A stretch of DNA of 47,974 nt from JBDHBD01 sp039586095 (lineage in GTDB: Bacteria; Gemmatimonadota; Gemmatimonadetes; Palauibacterales; Palauibacteraceae), in assembly GCA_039586095.1 (NCBI GenBank), contig JBDHLB010000039.1:1-47974 (forward strand), written 5' to 3'. Positions 34,531 to 42,487 of the stretch are shown here, piece by piece. The translations under genes and the position numbers were made by a program. The notes under the pieces were generated by a model, which did no database searches, was not told the origin of the DNA, and worked only from the letters and a program-made list of their open reading frames with translations. Every line of letters begins with the position of its first letter. Positions within the stretch are counted from its first letter, which is position 1.

Positions 34531-35841
34531 ATGAGCGCCATGACGGAAGCGATAGAGTCCGGTGTCGGGACGGCGGGGCGGCGGGGCGAGGAGATCCGTT
34601 CCGACCTGTGGGTCCAGCTCGAGCTCCGCGACGCGGGTGGCATCGAGCTGGATTTGGACTCGCGTGTCGAACCGTACTTCGGCGAGGCGATTCGCGCGCA
34701 GGTACAGGAGGTCATGGACGCCCTCGGTGTGACCGACGCCCACCTCGAGATCGAGGATACCGGGGCGCTCCCCTTCGTCATCGAGGCGCGTCTCGAGGCG
34801 GCCGCCCTGGCGGCGGGTGTGGAGCCGTCCGGTGACGCGAGGCCGACGCGCACGGCCCCTCTTCCACCCGCTCAGCCACGGCGGCGCATCCGACGGTCCC
34901 GGCTCTACCTGCCGGGCAACGAGCCGAAGTTCTTCATGAGCGCCGGCCTGTACGAGCCGGACGCCATCATCCTCGACCTGGAGGACTCGGTTCACGTCGA
35001 TGCCAAGCCGGCCGCCCGTCTGCTCGTTCGCAACGCCCTTCGCTGTGTCGATTTCAAGCGGGCGGAGCGGATGGTGCGAATCAATCAGCTGCCCCTCGGT
35101 CTCGAGGACCTGGCCGGCGTGGTGCCCGAAGGCCCGGACATGATCCTGGTCCCCAAGGTGGAGACGGCCGACCAGATCCGGGAGGTGGACCGGGCGATCG
35201 ACGAGATCCTCGCGGGATCGGCAGAACAAGCCAGCGGGGCAGGTAGTGACGACGGCGGAGGGCCGGCGGCGGACCGCCCCCTGTGGCTGATGCCGATTCT
35301 GGAGAGCGCGCTCGGGATCGAGAACGCGTTCAAGATCGCGCGCGCCAGCGGGCGAATCGCCGCTCTGACTATAGGTCTGGAGGATTACTCCGCAGACATG
35401 GGCGTCCCGAAGACCCCGGACGGCGTCGAGTCGGCCTATGCGCGGAAGCGGCTGGTCAACGCGGCCAGGGCAGCGGGCGTGCAGGCCATAGACTCCGTGT
35501 ACGGGGACGTGGACGACCTCGACGGATTGCTGCAGTGGGGCAAGCGGTCGCGACAGCTCGGCTACGAGGGAATGGGTTGCGTGCACCCCCGTCAGATTCG
35601 GGTGATCCACGAGGCCTTCCAGCCCCCGACGGCGCAGATCGAAAAGGCGCTCCAGATCGTGGAGGCTTATCGGATCGCCGAAGCGGAAGGTCACGGCGTC
35701 GTGAGCCTGGGCTCGAAGATGATCGATCCTCCGGTGGTTAAGCAGGCGCTGGCGCTGGTGGAACAGGCCCGGGCGCTCGGGCTGCTCCCCGGCGATCTCC
35801 GTGACGGCGCCGGCTCCGGTAACGGCGGCGACGAGGCATGA
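34531..35841 (+). CDS. Citrate lyase acyl-carrier/beta-subunit fusion (CitD-CitE)
   Basis: Residues about 10-95 match the citrate lyase gamma (acyl carrier) subunit CitD: IRSDLWVQLELRD, GIELDLDSRVEPYFGEAIRAQVQEVMDALGV and GALPFVIEARLEAAALAAG; Ser24 is the likely attachment site of the phosphoribosyl-dephospho-CoA arm, although alignment around it is not certain. After a Pro-rich linker, residues about 120-425 form the CitE citryl-ACP lyase TIM barrel: RSRLYLPGNEPKFFMSAG, AIILDLEDSVHVDAK, LMPILESALGIENAF, CVHPRQIRVIHEAF. A Gly/Ser/Asp-rich insert lies near residue 230-245. In known operons citD and citE are separate genes. It overlaps citF by 4 bases. Confidence 0.88.
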   Translation: MSAMTEAIESGVGTAGRRGEEIRSDLWVQLELRDAGGIELDLDSRVEPYFGEAIRAQVQEVMDALGVTDAHLEIEDTGALPFVIEARLEAAALAAGVEPSGDARPTRTAPLPPAQPRRRIRRSRLYLPGNEPKFFMSAGLYEPDAIILDLEDSVHVDAKPAARLLVRNALRCVDFKRAERMVRINQLPLGLEDLAGVVPEGPDMILVPKVETADQIREVDRAIDEILAGSAEQASGAGSDDGGGPAADRPLWLMPILESALGIENAFKIARASGRIAALTIGLEDYSADMGVPKTPDGVESAYARKRLVNAARAAGVQAIDSVYGDVDDLDGLLQWGKRSRQLGYEGMGCVHPRQIRVIHEAFQPPTAQIEKALQIVEAYRIAEAEGHGVVSLGSKMIDPPVVKQALALVEQARALGLLPGDLRDGAGSGNGGDEA

Positions 35842-37284
35842 CGATGAGCCGAGCGACGGCGACGATGGTGCCCAACGCGGTGGGGCGGCTGATCCCCAGC
35901 GTCGTGAACGGACGGAAGCAGGTGCCGTTCCAGGGGGTGGAGGGCTACGAGCCCACGGGAGCGAAGCGGGCACCGCCGATCCGGAGCTGCAGGGATTATC
36001 CGTCAAGCGGCGACAAGCGGGTGGGGAGTCTGGAGGAAGCTCTCGAGCGCTGCGGGCTGTCAGACGGCATGGTCATCTCGACCCACCACCACCTCCGAAA
36101 CGGCGACTTCGTCGGCGTCATGGCGTTGGAGGCGGCGGCCCGACTCGGGGCGAAGGACCTGATGTGGTTTCCCAGCGCCTCGTTCCCCTGCCACGAGCCC
36201 GTCATCGAGCTGATGGAGCGCGGCGTCGTGCACCACATCGAGGGGAGCATGAATGGGCCGCTGGGCGAGTACTGCTCGGACGGAAAGATGCGCGGTATGG
36301 GCGTGCTCCGTTCGCACGGAGGCCGCTGGCAGGCCGTCCAGGACGGAGAGGTCGAGATCGACGTGGCCGTCATCGCGGCCCCCACCGCCGATCCGTTCGG
36401 CAACGCAGACGGTTCCCACGGCCCTTCGGCGTGCGGGTCGCTCGGCTTCGCTCTCGCGGACTCCATCTACGCGAACCACGTCATCGTGGTGACCGACAAC
36501 CTGGTCCCCTTCCCTTGCATCCCGTGGCAAATCCAGGGGAACAACGTCGACTACGTCGTCGAGGTGGACCGCATCGGCGACCCGGAGCTGATCGTGTCCG
36601 GCACGACGGTCATCACGCGGAGTCCGGAGCGCCAGATGATCGCGGAGCACGTGGCTCGTCTGGTGAAGGAGACCGGGATCATGCGCCCCGGCTTTTCCTT
36701 CCAGGCTGGAGCAGGTGGGATCGCGCTGGCGTTCGTGGACTACCTCGCACGGCTGATGCGCGAAGAGGGGGTGACGGCCCGCTTCGTTCGCGGCGGGTCG
36801 ACTCGATATCTGGTCGATCTGCTCCGCGAGGGGCTCACCGAGTACATCCTGGACGGTCAGACCTTCGACCTCGACGGAGTGCGGTCGATCGCCGAGGACC
36901 CGTGCCACGTGGCGACCTCACCGTTCACCTCGTACAACTTCCACGGCATGCCTGTACTCCGGCTGCACCATCCTGGCCGTCCCCTCCTTCCGCGACCGGA
37001 ATCCGGTGATCCGGGACGAGGTGACGACGGTGACAGGTCCGGGCGAGCTGATCGACGTGGTGGCGACGGAGCGTGGAATCGCCATCAACCCGCGGCGCCA
37101 GGATCTCCTTGACGCGCTGAAGGACTCCGATCTGCCGATCCGCCCGATCGAGGAGATCCAGCATGAGGTGGAGGGCTTCTGCGGAGGCAAGCCTCAGCCA
37201 GCCCCGGTGACCGACCGACCCGTGGCGGTCATCAAGTGGGTGGACGGCACGGTGATCGACACGGTCTACCAAGTCGACCGGTAG
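35838..37284 (+). pseudogene. citF: Citrate lyase alpha subunit (CitF) with internal deletion and frameshift
   Basis: From the ATG at 35838, which overlaps the CitD-CitE stop, 370 codons match CitF (PNAVGRLIPSVVNGRKQVPF, MVISTHHHLRNGD, VPFPCIPWQIQGNNVDYVVEVD, HVATSPFTSYNFHG). The protein resumes in another frame at CLYSGCTILAVPSFRDRNPVIRDEV and runs to 37284 (GIAINPRRQDLL ... WVDGTVIDTVYQVDR). About 35-40 residues that normally join these parts are missing, and the deletion length is 2 modulo 3. CitF is the citrate:acetyl-ACP transferase of the lyase. If the lesion is real the lyase would lack its alpha subunit; if it is an assembly error the gene would be full length (about 515-520 residues). 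The junction is near 36945-36952. Confidence 0.87.
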
Positions 37285-37486
37285 GGGCTGCGCCGGCCGT
37301 GTCTTTCCACGTGCCCGAGACGGCTTGACGAACTCGATGCAGCGCCGGATGCCTGAACCCGTTGACTTTTTTGGCGCCTTCGCGACTCTGTATGGCAGAA
37401 AGGGAGCTTCCTGAGGGCCTCCTCTGACCCGCTCCGGGCCGAGCCGCATCCCGCCCTCTTCCCTTTTGAAAGGACCGCATCGCTCG

Positions 37487-37981
37487 ATGTCCACCATCCC
37501 CTTATGGGGGAGTCGTGAACTCCCTCGAATGGCTTCCGTTGTTTCGCTGGCAAACCTGATCCTCGCCTTTAGCGCCTGCAGCGAGATGTCGACCGAGGTT
37601 CAGCCGGCGAGGGCACCCGACGCCGTCTCCGCGTCTCACATGCCCTGGGGAGGTTGCACGGCATGGAACGGGCTCAGCTTCGCGACCGTGTTCTTTGCCA
37701 AGGGGTCGGCGGAGCTGGACGCTGAAGACCGTGCCGCGCTCGACCGCAACGTCGCGTTGCTCAACCTCTGTCCGGCGGAGGGATTCCACGTCGTGGGGAA
37801 GTCCGTGAAAGAGCGAAAGGGCAGTCAGCTCGCGGCGGCTCGGGCTCAGGTGGTGGCAGAGTATTACGTGAGCCACGGGTTGACCGGGGCCAGCCGTATG
37901 GCCGTCAGCAGCTACATCATGGCGGGGTGCGGCAAGAGATGGGGGCCGTGCGAACGATTCTGGGCCACGGAGACGTGGTGA
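37487..37981 (+). CDS. OmpA-like lipoprotein
   Basis: From the ATG at 37487 the product is 164 residues, with a signal peptide carrying Arg residues and a hydrophobic run ending in the lipobox LAFSAC. A second ATG at 37529 would leave no positive charge before the hydrophobic run. The mature part has an OmpA C-terminal-like fold: VFFAKGSAELDAEDRAALDRNVALL, then FHVVGKSVKERKGSQLAAARAQVVAEYYVSHGL, which in typical members bind peptidoglycan. Two Cys pairs near both ends of the domain may form disulfides. The domain is short and diverged. Confidence 0.68.
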   Translation: MSTIPLWGSRELPRMASVVSLANLILAFSACSEMSTEVQPARAPDAVSASHMPWGGCTAWNGLSFATVFFAKGSAELDAEDRAALDRNVALLNLCPAEGFHVVGKSVKERKGSQLAAARAQVVAEYYVSHGLTGASRMAVSSYIMAGCGKRWGPCERFWATETW

Positions 37982-38028
37982 ACCGTTCCGCAGGCTGAGC
38001 CCCGGCCGATCACGGCAGCACTGAGCGA

Positions 38029-38056
38029 GACCCCGCTGGGGCACCCTCGCGGGGTC
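38029..38056 (+). terminator. Hairpin terminator downstream of the OmpA-like gene
   Basis: GACCCCGC (38029-38036) pairs perfectly with GCGGGGTC (38049-38056), and the loop contains a nested GGG/CCC pair. It lies 48 bases after the stop codon and before the next gene at 38114. There is no clear U-tract, which weakens the call. Confidence 0.5.
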
Positions 38057-38113
38057 CTCGCTTACCCGACTTATGATGGGGCAAACTGTTCGTGCGTTGT
38101 AAGGAGGTGTGAA

Positions 38114-39178
38114 ATGTACGGGATCCTGCTGGTCGCCACGGCCCTCGGCGTGGCGATCGGTTGTCCCCCTGATACCACCCCGCGCGCCGCAGCGGCCGTC
38201 ACCGTGCCCTATCCCGAAGCGCTAGACGACGCCGCCACGATCGTGCTGAAGATCGAGCGCGCTCTGGACGGCGAAGCGACTCTCGACTGGGGCCGCCTGG
38301 ACTCGGATCTGAACGAGGCCACCCGTGCTGTCTCGGGTTTTCTCTCGGCCCATCCCGAAGATCTCCCGGGCCGGCTCCTGCAGGTTCGGCTGGGACGGCT
38401 TCTCGACCTCGTACAGCCCGTGCCGGTGACCATGGACTCCACGGGAGTCCACGTGGGTGGCAATCTCAATCGGCACGCGGACCTACACGCGGATCTGGAT
38501 CGGATCCTCGCGGAAGCTCCAGGCCTCTCGGAGGCGCTGTACCTGAAGGCAAGGCTTTACGCGACCCGGCATCCGATCATCGACGAACATGGCTTTTCGA
38601 TCGAGCTGAACTGGCCCGCCGCCCTCGAGTGCGCGGAGGAAGCACTGGAGCTCGTGCCTACGGAGCGGCGCTATCGGGAGCTGTACGCGCTCGGGCTGTC
38701 GCACCTGGGACGACCCGACTCCGCGCTCGCCGCCCTGGAGCACGGCGGTCTGGAAGACTCGCTCCTCGGACGTCTGTGGCGCGATCTCGGACGCATTCCG
38801 ATCCCTTCGGGCGCGACCCGGGACGCCGACACCGAGTCCACCATGGCGGAGATGCTGGGGAGCCAGATCGGTCCGTATGGCAGCGAGCGCGTGAGGGCGT
38901 ACAAGGTCGCCGACGAAGCGACCGAACTGGAGACGCTGTTCCGATCCCGCTGGCCGGACTTTGCATGGATCCGCTCGGAAGGCGAAGCCGAGACGGCGAT
39001 GCAGTTCCTCCGCGTCCGGAAGGACGACTATCAGCCGGTGAGGTCGGAGGATGAAGGCGAGAAGTACGCGAACCGGGGTGAGGGGATCATGCTCATGACG
39101 ATGGTTCGGGATCCGGCGCCCGGCTTCGAGGATAAAGCGGGACGAGTGCTGATGCTCGTCAACTACCGGAGAGAGTAA
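38114..39178 (+). CDS. Hypothetical lipoprotein with helical (TPR-like) repeats
   Basis: ATG at 38114 has an excellent AAGGAGG site. The 354-residue protein has a short signal peptide ending in the lipobox VAIGC (Cys17). The body is helical, with repeat-like segments such as LPGRLLQVRLGRLLDLV, LSEALYLKARLYATRHP, ALECAEEALELVPTERRYRELYALGLSHLGRPDSALAALEHG, resembling TPR motifs. The C-terminal 100 residues (GSERVRAYKVADEATELETLF, FAWIRSEGEAETAM) are distinct. I do not recognise a family with a known function. A surface or periplasmic scaffold role is a guess. Confidence 0.6.
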   Translation: MYGILLVATALGVAIGCPPDTTPRAAAAVTVPYPEALDDAATIVLKIERALDGEATLDWGRLDSDLNEATRAVSGFLSAHPEDLPGRLLQVRLGRLLDLVQPVPVTMDSTGVHVGGNLNRHADLHADLDRILAEAPGLSEALYLKARLYATRHPIIDEHGFSIELNWPAALECAEEALELVPTERRYRELYALGLSHLGRPDSALAALEHGGLEDSLLGRLWRDLGRIPIPSGATRDADTESTMAEMLGSQIGPYGSERVRAYKVADEATELETLFRSRWPDFAWIRSEGEAETAMQFLRVRKDDYQPVRSEDEGEKYANRGEGIMLMTMVRDPAPGFEDKAGRVLMLVNYRRE

Positions 39179-39296
39179 AGAGGACCTAGCTCGACCTTCC
39201 GCTACAACCGGTACCCGTTCGTTACGGCCGACTTCAGCGAGCACGTAACCCCGGCCAAGACGAAGCCCGTGAGAGCGCCCGAAGTGCCCGAGCCGC

Positions 39297-39302
39297 TATA
39301 AT
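39297..39302 (+). promoter_or_regulatory. -10 element (TATAAT) just upstream of the antiporter start
   Basis: A perfect TATAAT ends 6 bases before the ATG at 39309, so a transcript from it would begin at or next to the start codon and be leaderless. No -35 match is seen at normal spacing and no ribosome binding site precedes the ATG. Confidence 0.45.
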
Positions 39303-39308
39303 CCGGGC

Positions 39309-41300
39309 ATGCACGGCCTGGCCATTCTCGGGGACCTCCTGATCATTGTAGGCGTCGCGATCCCGGTGGTCGCTCTGGCGCACCGGCTCCGGGTGCCGAG
39401 CATCGTCGGTTTCCTTCTGACCGGCGTGCTGATCGGCCCTCATGCCCTGGCCTTCATCACGGATTCGTCCGAGGTGGCCGAGATCGCGGAGATCGGGGTG
39501 CTGTTGCTCCTGTTCGCGATCGGACTCGAGCTCTCGCTCTCCCGAATCGTGAAGCTGGGTCGAGTGATGCTGCAGGGCGGCCTAGTGCAGGTCGGCACCA
39601 CGATGCTGGTGGTCGGAGGCCTGGCGCTGACGCTGAGGCTGCCTGTGGAGCAGGCGGTGTTCTATGGCGCGCTGGTCGCGCTCTCGTCCACGGCAGTCGT
39701 GCTCCGCGTGTACACGGACCGGCGGGAGTTGGACACTCCGACGGGTCGGACCAGCGTCGGCATCCTCCTATTCCAGGATCTGTCGATCGTGCCGTTGGTG
39801 CTCCTGGTCCAGCTGCTCGGAGGGGCCGAAGGGGGAGCCGGGCGCACCCTCGGAAGCGTTCTCGTCAGTCTTCTGGTGGTCGGCACGCTCGTGCTGGGCG
39901 GGAGAATCGTAATCCCGTGGATTCTCGAGCGGGTCGTCGGCGTTCGAAATCGGGAGCTGTTCACGCTGGGGATCGTCTTCTTCGGGATCGGGGCTGCGTT
40001 CGTCACGGCGAGCTTCGGGCTTTCCCTGGCGCTTGGCGCCTTCATCGCCGGCCTTGTCATTTCGGAGTCGGAGTACGGGCTGCAGGCGCTCTCGGACATC
40101 GTGCCGTTCCGAGACACCTTCAGCGGCATCTTCTTCATCTCCATCGGCATGCTGCTGGACGTCGGCTTCGTGTTCGAGAATCCGGGCCTCGTGCTCGGTG
40201 CCGCGGTCGGTGTCGTTCTCGTCAAGACTGTCACTGGCACGATTGCGACGTTGAGCCTGCGGCGTCCGTGGCGTGTGGCGTTCGTGACCGGCGCCGGCCT
40301 GGCACAGATTGGCGAGTTCTCCTTCGTGTTGGCTTCCGTGGCCGCGCCATTCGCCCTCATGGGCGGTGTGGAGCGCGAGCAGATCTTCCTCGGGGCCGCC
40401 GTGATCACCATGCTGGTCACCCCACTCCTCGTCGTTGGAGCTCCTGCGGTGGCGGGAGCAGTCGCTGGAATCGTGGGGCGGGGTCGGCCCGAACTTCCTG
40501 AACTGGAGGGAGAGGAAGCGGAGGAACTGTCCGACCACGTGATCATCGTGGGGTACGGGGTGGTCGGTCGGAACCTCGCCAGGGTGCTCGACGGGGCGGG
40601 AATTCCCTACGTGATCCTCGAGCAGAACGGCCTCGTGGTCCAGGCTGCACGGCGCGGCCTGCAACCGATCTTCTTCGGCGATGGCACGCAGGCCGAAGTG
40701 CTGGAAGATGTGGGAATCAGGCGGGCACGCATCATCGTGTTCGCGATCGCTTCGCCCAACGACGAGTTGCGCGGTGTCAGCGTCGCGAGGCGTCTCAATC
40801 CCGGCGTCCGCATCATCGTCCGCACCCGATTCGTGCTGGCCGTAGAGAATCTCAAGAACGCCGGCGCGGACGACGTGGTGGCCGAGGAGTTCGAGACCTC
40901 ACTCGAGATCTTCGCCCGCACGCTTCGCCATTTCGACGTTCCGTCCAACACGATCGAGCGCGAGGTGCAGGCGGCGCGTCTGGAGCATTACGGCATCTTC
41001 GTCGGCCGCAGTTCGACGGAATTCCGTCTTGACACCCTGGCTCATCTGGGTGTCCACCGCGCCATCGACATCGTGGAGGTGGAGGAAGGCTGTCCTGCCG
41101 TGGGTCGACACCCTAGAGCCATGCGCCTCCGGCGTGATACGGGAGCAACGGTGATCGCGGTCGTGCGCGAGGGGGAGGTGCTGTACACACCCGACCCGGA
41201 TTACCGCTTCCAGCCCGGTGACAGCGTGCTGCTGGTGGGAGACGAGGAGGCGCAGACCAGGGCGCGCGCCTACTTCCTCAGACCGGCCACTCCCCTGTAG
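39309..41300 (+). CDS. CPA2 family cation:proton antiporter (KefB/YbaL-like) with TrkA domains
   Basis: The 663-residue protein has about twelve membrane helices with CPA2 motifs (VGFLLTGVLIGPHAL, LLLLFAIGLELSLSRI, FGALVALSSTAVVLRV-like YGALVALSSTAVVLRVY, FQDLSIVPLVLLVQL), then a TrkA-N/RCK Rossmann domain from about residue 410 (HVIIVGYGVVGRNLARVLDGAGIPYVILEQN) and a TrkA-C domain at the C-terminus. It exchanges K+ or Na+ for protons across the inner membrane, gated by a nucleotide or other ligand at the RCK domain. It converges with the guanylyltransferase gene, overlapping it by 23 bases at the 3' ends. Confidence 0.95.
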   Translation: MHGLAILGDLLIIVGVAIPVVALAHRLRVPSIVGFLLTGVLIGPHALAFITDSSEVAEIAEIGVLLLLFAIGLELSLSRIVKLGRVMLQGGLVQVGTTMLVVGGLALTLRLPVEQAVFYGALVALSSTAVVLRVYTDRRELDTPTGRTSVGILLFQDLSIVPLVLLVQLLGGAEGGAGRTLGSVLVSLLVVGTLVLGGRIVIPWILERVVGVRNRELFTLGIVFFGIGAAFVTASFGLSLALGAFIAGLVISESEYGLQALSDIVPFRDTFSGIFFISIGMLLDVGFVFENPGLVLGAAVGVVLVKTVTGTIATLSLRRPWRVAFVTGAGLAQIGEFSFVLASVAAPFALMGGVEREQIFLGAAVITMLVTPLLVVGAPAVAGAVAGIVGRGRPELPELEGEEAEELSDHVIIVGYGVVGRNLARVLDGAGIPYVILEQNGLVVQAARRGLQPIFFGDGTQAEVLEDVGIRRARIIVFAIASPNDELRGVSVARRLNPGVRIIVRTRFVLAVENLKNAGADDVVAEEFETSLEIFARTLRHFDVPSNTIEREVQAARLEHYGIFVGRSSTEFRLDTLAHLGVHRAIDIVEVEEGCPAVGRHPRAMRLRRDTGATVIAVVREGEVLYTPDPDYRFQPGDSVLLVGDEEAQTRARAYFLRPATPL

Positions 41301-42333
41301 GTGGAGCCCTGGCGGGCCCCACGAGATCGGCCTCGAGCTCGGGCTCAAATACGACTTCTGAAGGCTCCCACGGCGGGTGGAGCTCGAACGGCCGGGCTGG
41401 ATCGCCGATGTGCATCTCTTTGCAGAACGTGGCGATGCGATCCGGCGTGCCGAGCTCGGACCACCCGACTCTGCTCGCCGGCGTCATCGCCATAGGACAG
41501 TCGGAGCCCTCGAGCACATCCTTGGAGAGGTCGATCTCCTCCAGGTCAGGGTAGACACTCGCCAGTGCGCGGGCCACGGAGGTCGGATCCTCGGCCAGTA
41601 CGAGGGCCCCGCGGATCATGTCGGCAGCCAGAGGGAAGCGCTCCCTGATAACACGCAGCACACGTCGACCGCACGCCGCAAAGATCAGCGTGTTCCACAA
41701 CGCTCCCTGAACGATCAACGTCTGCGCGACGTCGGGGGCCGGCTTCTCCACGAACGAGGCGATCCGCTCCACATCGGCAACTTCATCCTCGACAGCCTCA
41801 CACCCCCGCGGAACGAGGTATCCGAAGTCCGACGTGGGGAATTCGGGCTCGACTCCGACGAAAACGAGCGTGTCGGGTTCGTGGAACGTGTGCTCGAGGG
41901 CGCGCCGAATCGCGCGTGCCAGACGTTCCTCGTCACGGAAGTAGTGATCGGCCGGAAGGACGACGACGTGAGCCTCCGCGTCTCGTGCCAGCACGTGCAG
42001 CAGGGGAAGGAGCACACCGACGGCGGTCCCGCGCGCCAGCGGCTGCACCACGACGTTCTCCGGGGGCAGGGCACCGTGGAGCTGGGACTCCCACCATTTC
42101 CGGTGCTGCCTCTGGACGACGACGATTACGTGCGCCGGGCCGACTATATTGCGCGCACGCGCAATGGCTAGCTGAAGGAGTGTGTGCTCAGCATCGATGG
42201 CACAGAATTGCTTGGGAACGTGGTGACCGGATTGGTCCACCGTGCAACCGCGCAGGCGTGAACCGCCTCCGCCGGCAAGCACGACCGCCCACGCATCCTC
42301 CCGGACCCGGCCCGCGGCCGCCTGCATAACCAT
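41278..42333 (-). CDS. Mannose-1-phosphate guanylyltransferase-like nucleotidyltransferase
   Basis: The ATG at 42333 follows GGGGAG and gives 351 residues; an ATG 14 codons upstream has no such site. The N-terminal half has the nucleotide-binding signature VVLAGGGGSRLRG, the PKQF motif (HHVPKQFCAI) and LPADHYF, then VGVEPEFPTSDFGYL, FVEKP (the sugar-phosphate site) and the end GWSELGTPD. These are features of GDP-mannose pyrophosphorylases, which make GDP-mannose from mannose-1-phosphate and GTP. It lacks the C-terminal isomerase domain of bifunctional enzymes. Another NDP-sugar is possible. GDP-mannose feeds glycan and LPS synthesis; no glycan genes are adjacent. Confidence 0.88.
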   Translation of the reverse strand: MVMQAAAGRVREDAWAVVLAGGGGSRLRGCTVDQSGHHVPKQFCAIDAEHTLLQLAIARARNIVGPAHVIVVVQRQHRKWWESQLHGALPPENVVVQPLARGTAVGVLLPLLHVLARDAEAHVVVLPADHYFRDEERLARAIRRALEHTFHEPDTLVFVGVEPEFPTSDFGYLVPRGCEAVEDEVADVERIASFVEKPAPDVAQTLIVQGALWNTLIFAACGRRVLRVIRERFPLAADMIRGALVLAEDPTSVARALASVYPDLEEIDLSKDVLEGSDCPMAMTPASRVGWSELGTPDRIATFCKEMHIGDPARPFELHPPWEPSEVVFEPELEADLVGPARAPPTGEWPV

Positions 42334-42391
42334 CACTATCTCCCCACCACCTCGGGCTCCCCGAGGGGGAGCCACTCACGTCACACCTATG

Positions 42392-42397
42392 TATATA
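42392..42397 (-). promoter_or_regulatory. Extended -10 element of the guanylyltransferase gene
   Basis: On the minus strand TGGTATATA is an extended -10 (TGN plus TATATA), in an A+T-rich block unusual for this window. It lies about 59 bases upstream of the ATG at 42333. No good -35 is visible, as is common for extended -10 promoters. Confidence 0.4.
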
Positions 42398-42412
42398 CCA
42401 CTTCTTTCAAGT

Positions 42413-42431
42413 CCGTTCCATTGGGGAACGG
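42413..42431 (-). terminator. Hairpin between Ser/Thr kinase and guanylyltransferase genes
   Basis: CCGTTCC (42413-42419) and GGAACGG (42425-42431) form a perfect 7-bp stem with a 5-base loop, 57 bases after the end of the kinase gene on the minus strand. No T run follows on either strand. Confidence 0.35.
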
Positions 42432-42487
42432 CAACCCGCCGTGGCCGGAAAGCTTGTTCTCTCTTCGATCTACCATCTACTCAGTGG

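Noticed and set aside
33217..36006. A 929-codon open frame on the minus strand
   Set aside because: It runs opposite to the dehydrogenase and citrate lyase genes, has no recognisable domains and is rich in Arg, His, Asp and Leu, as expected for the reverse strand of G+C-rich coding DNA.
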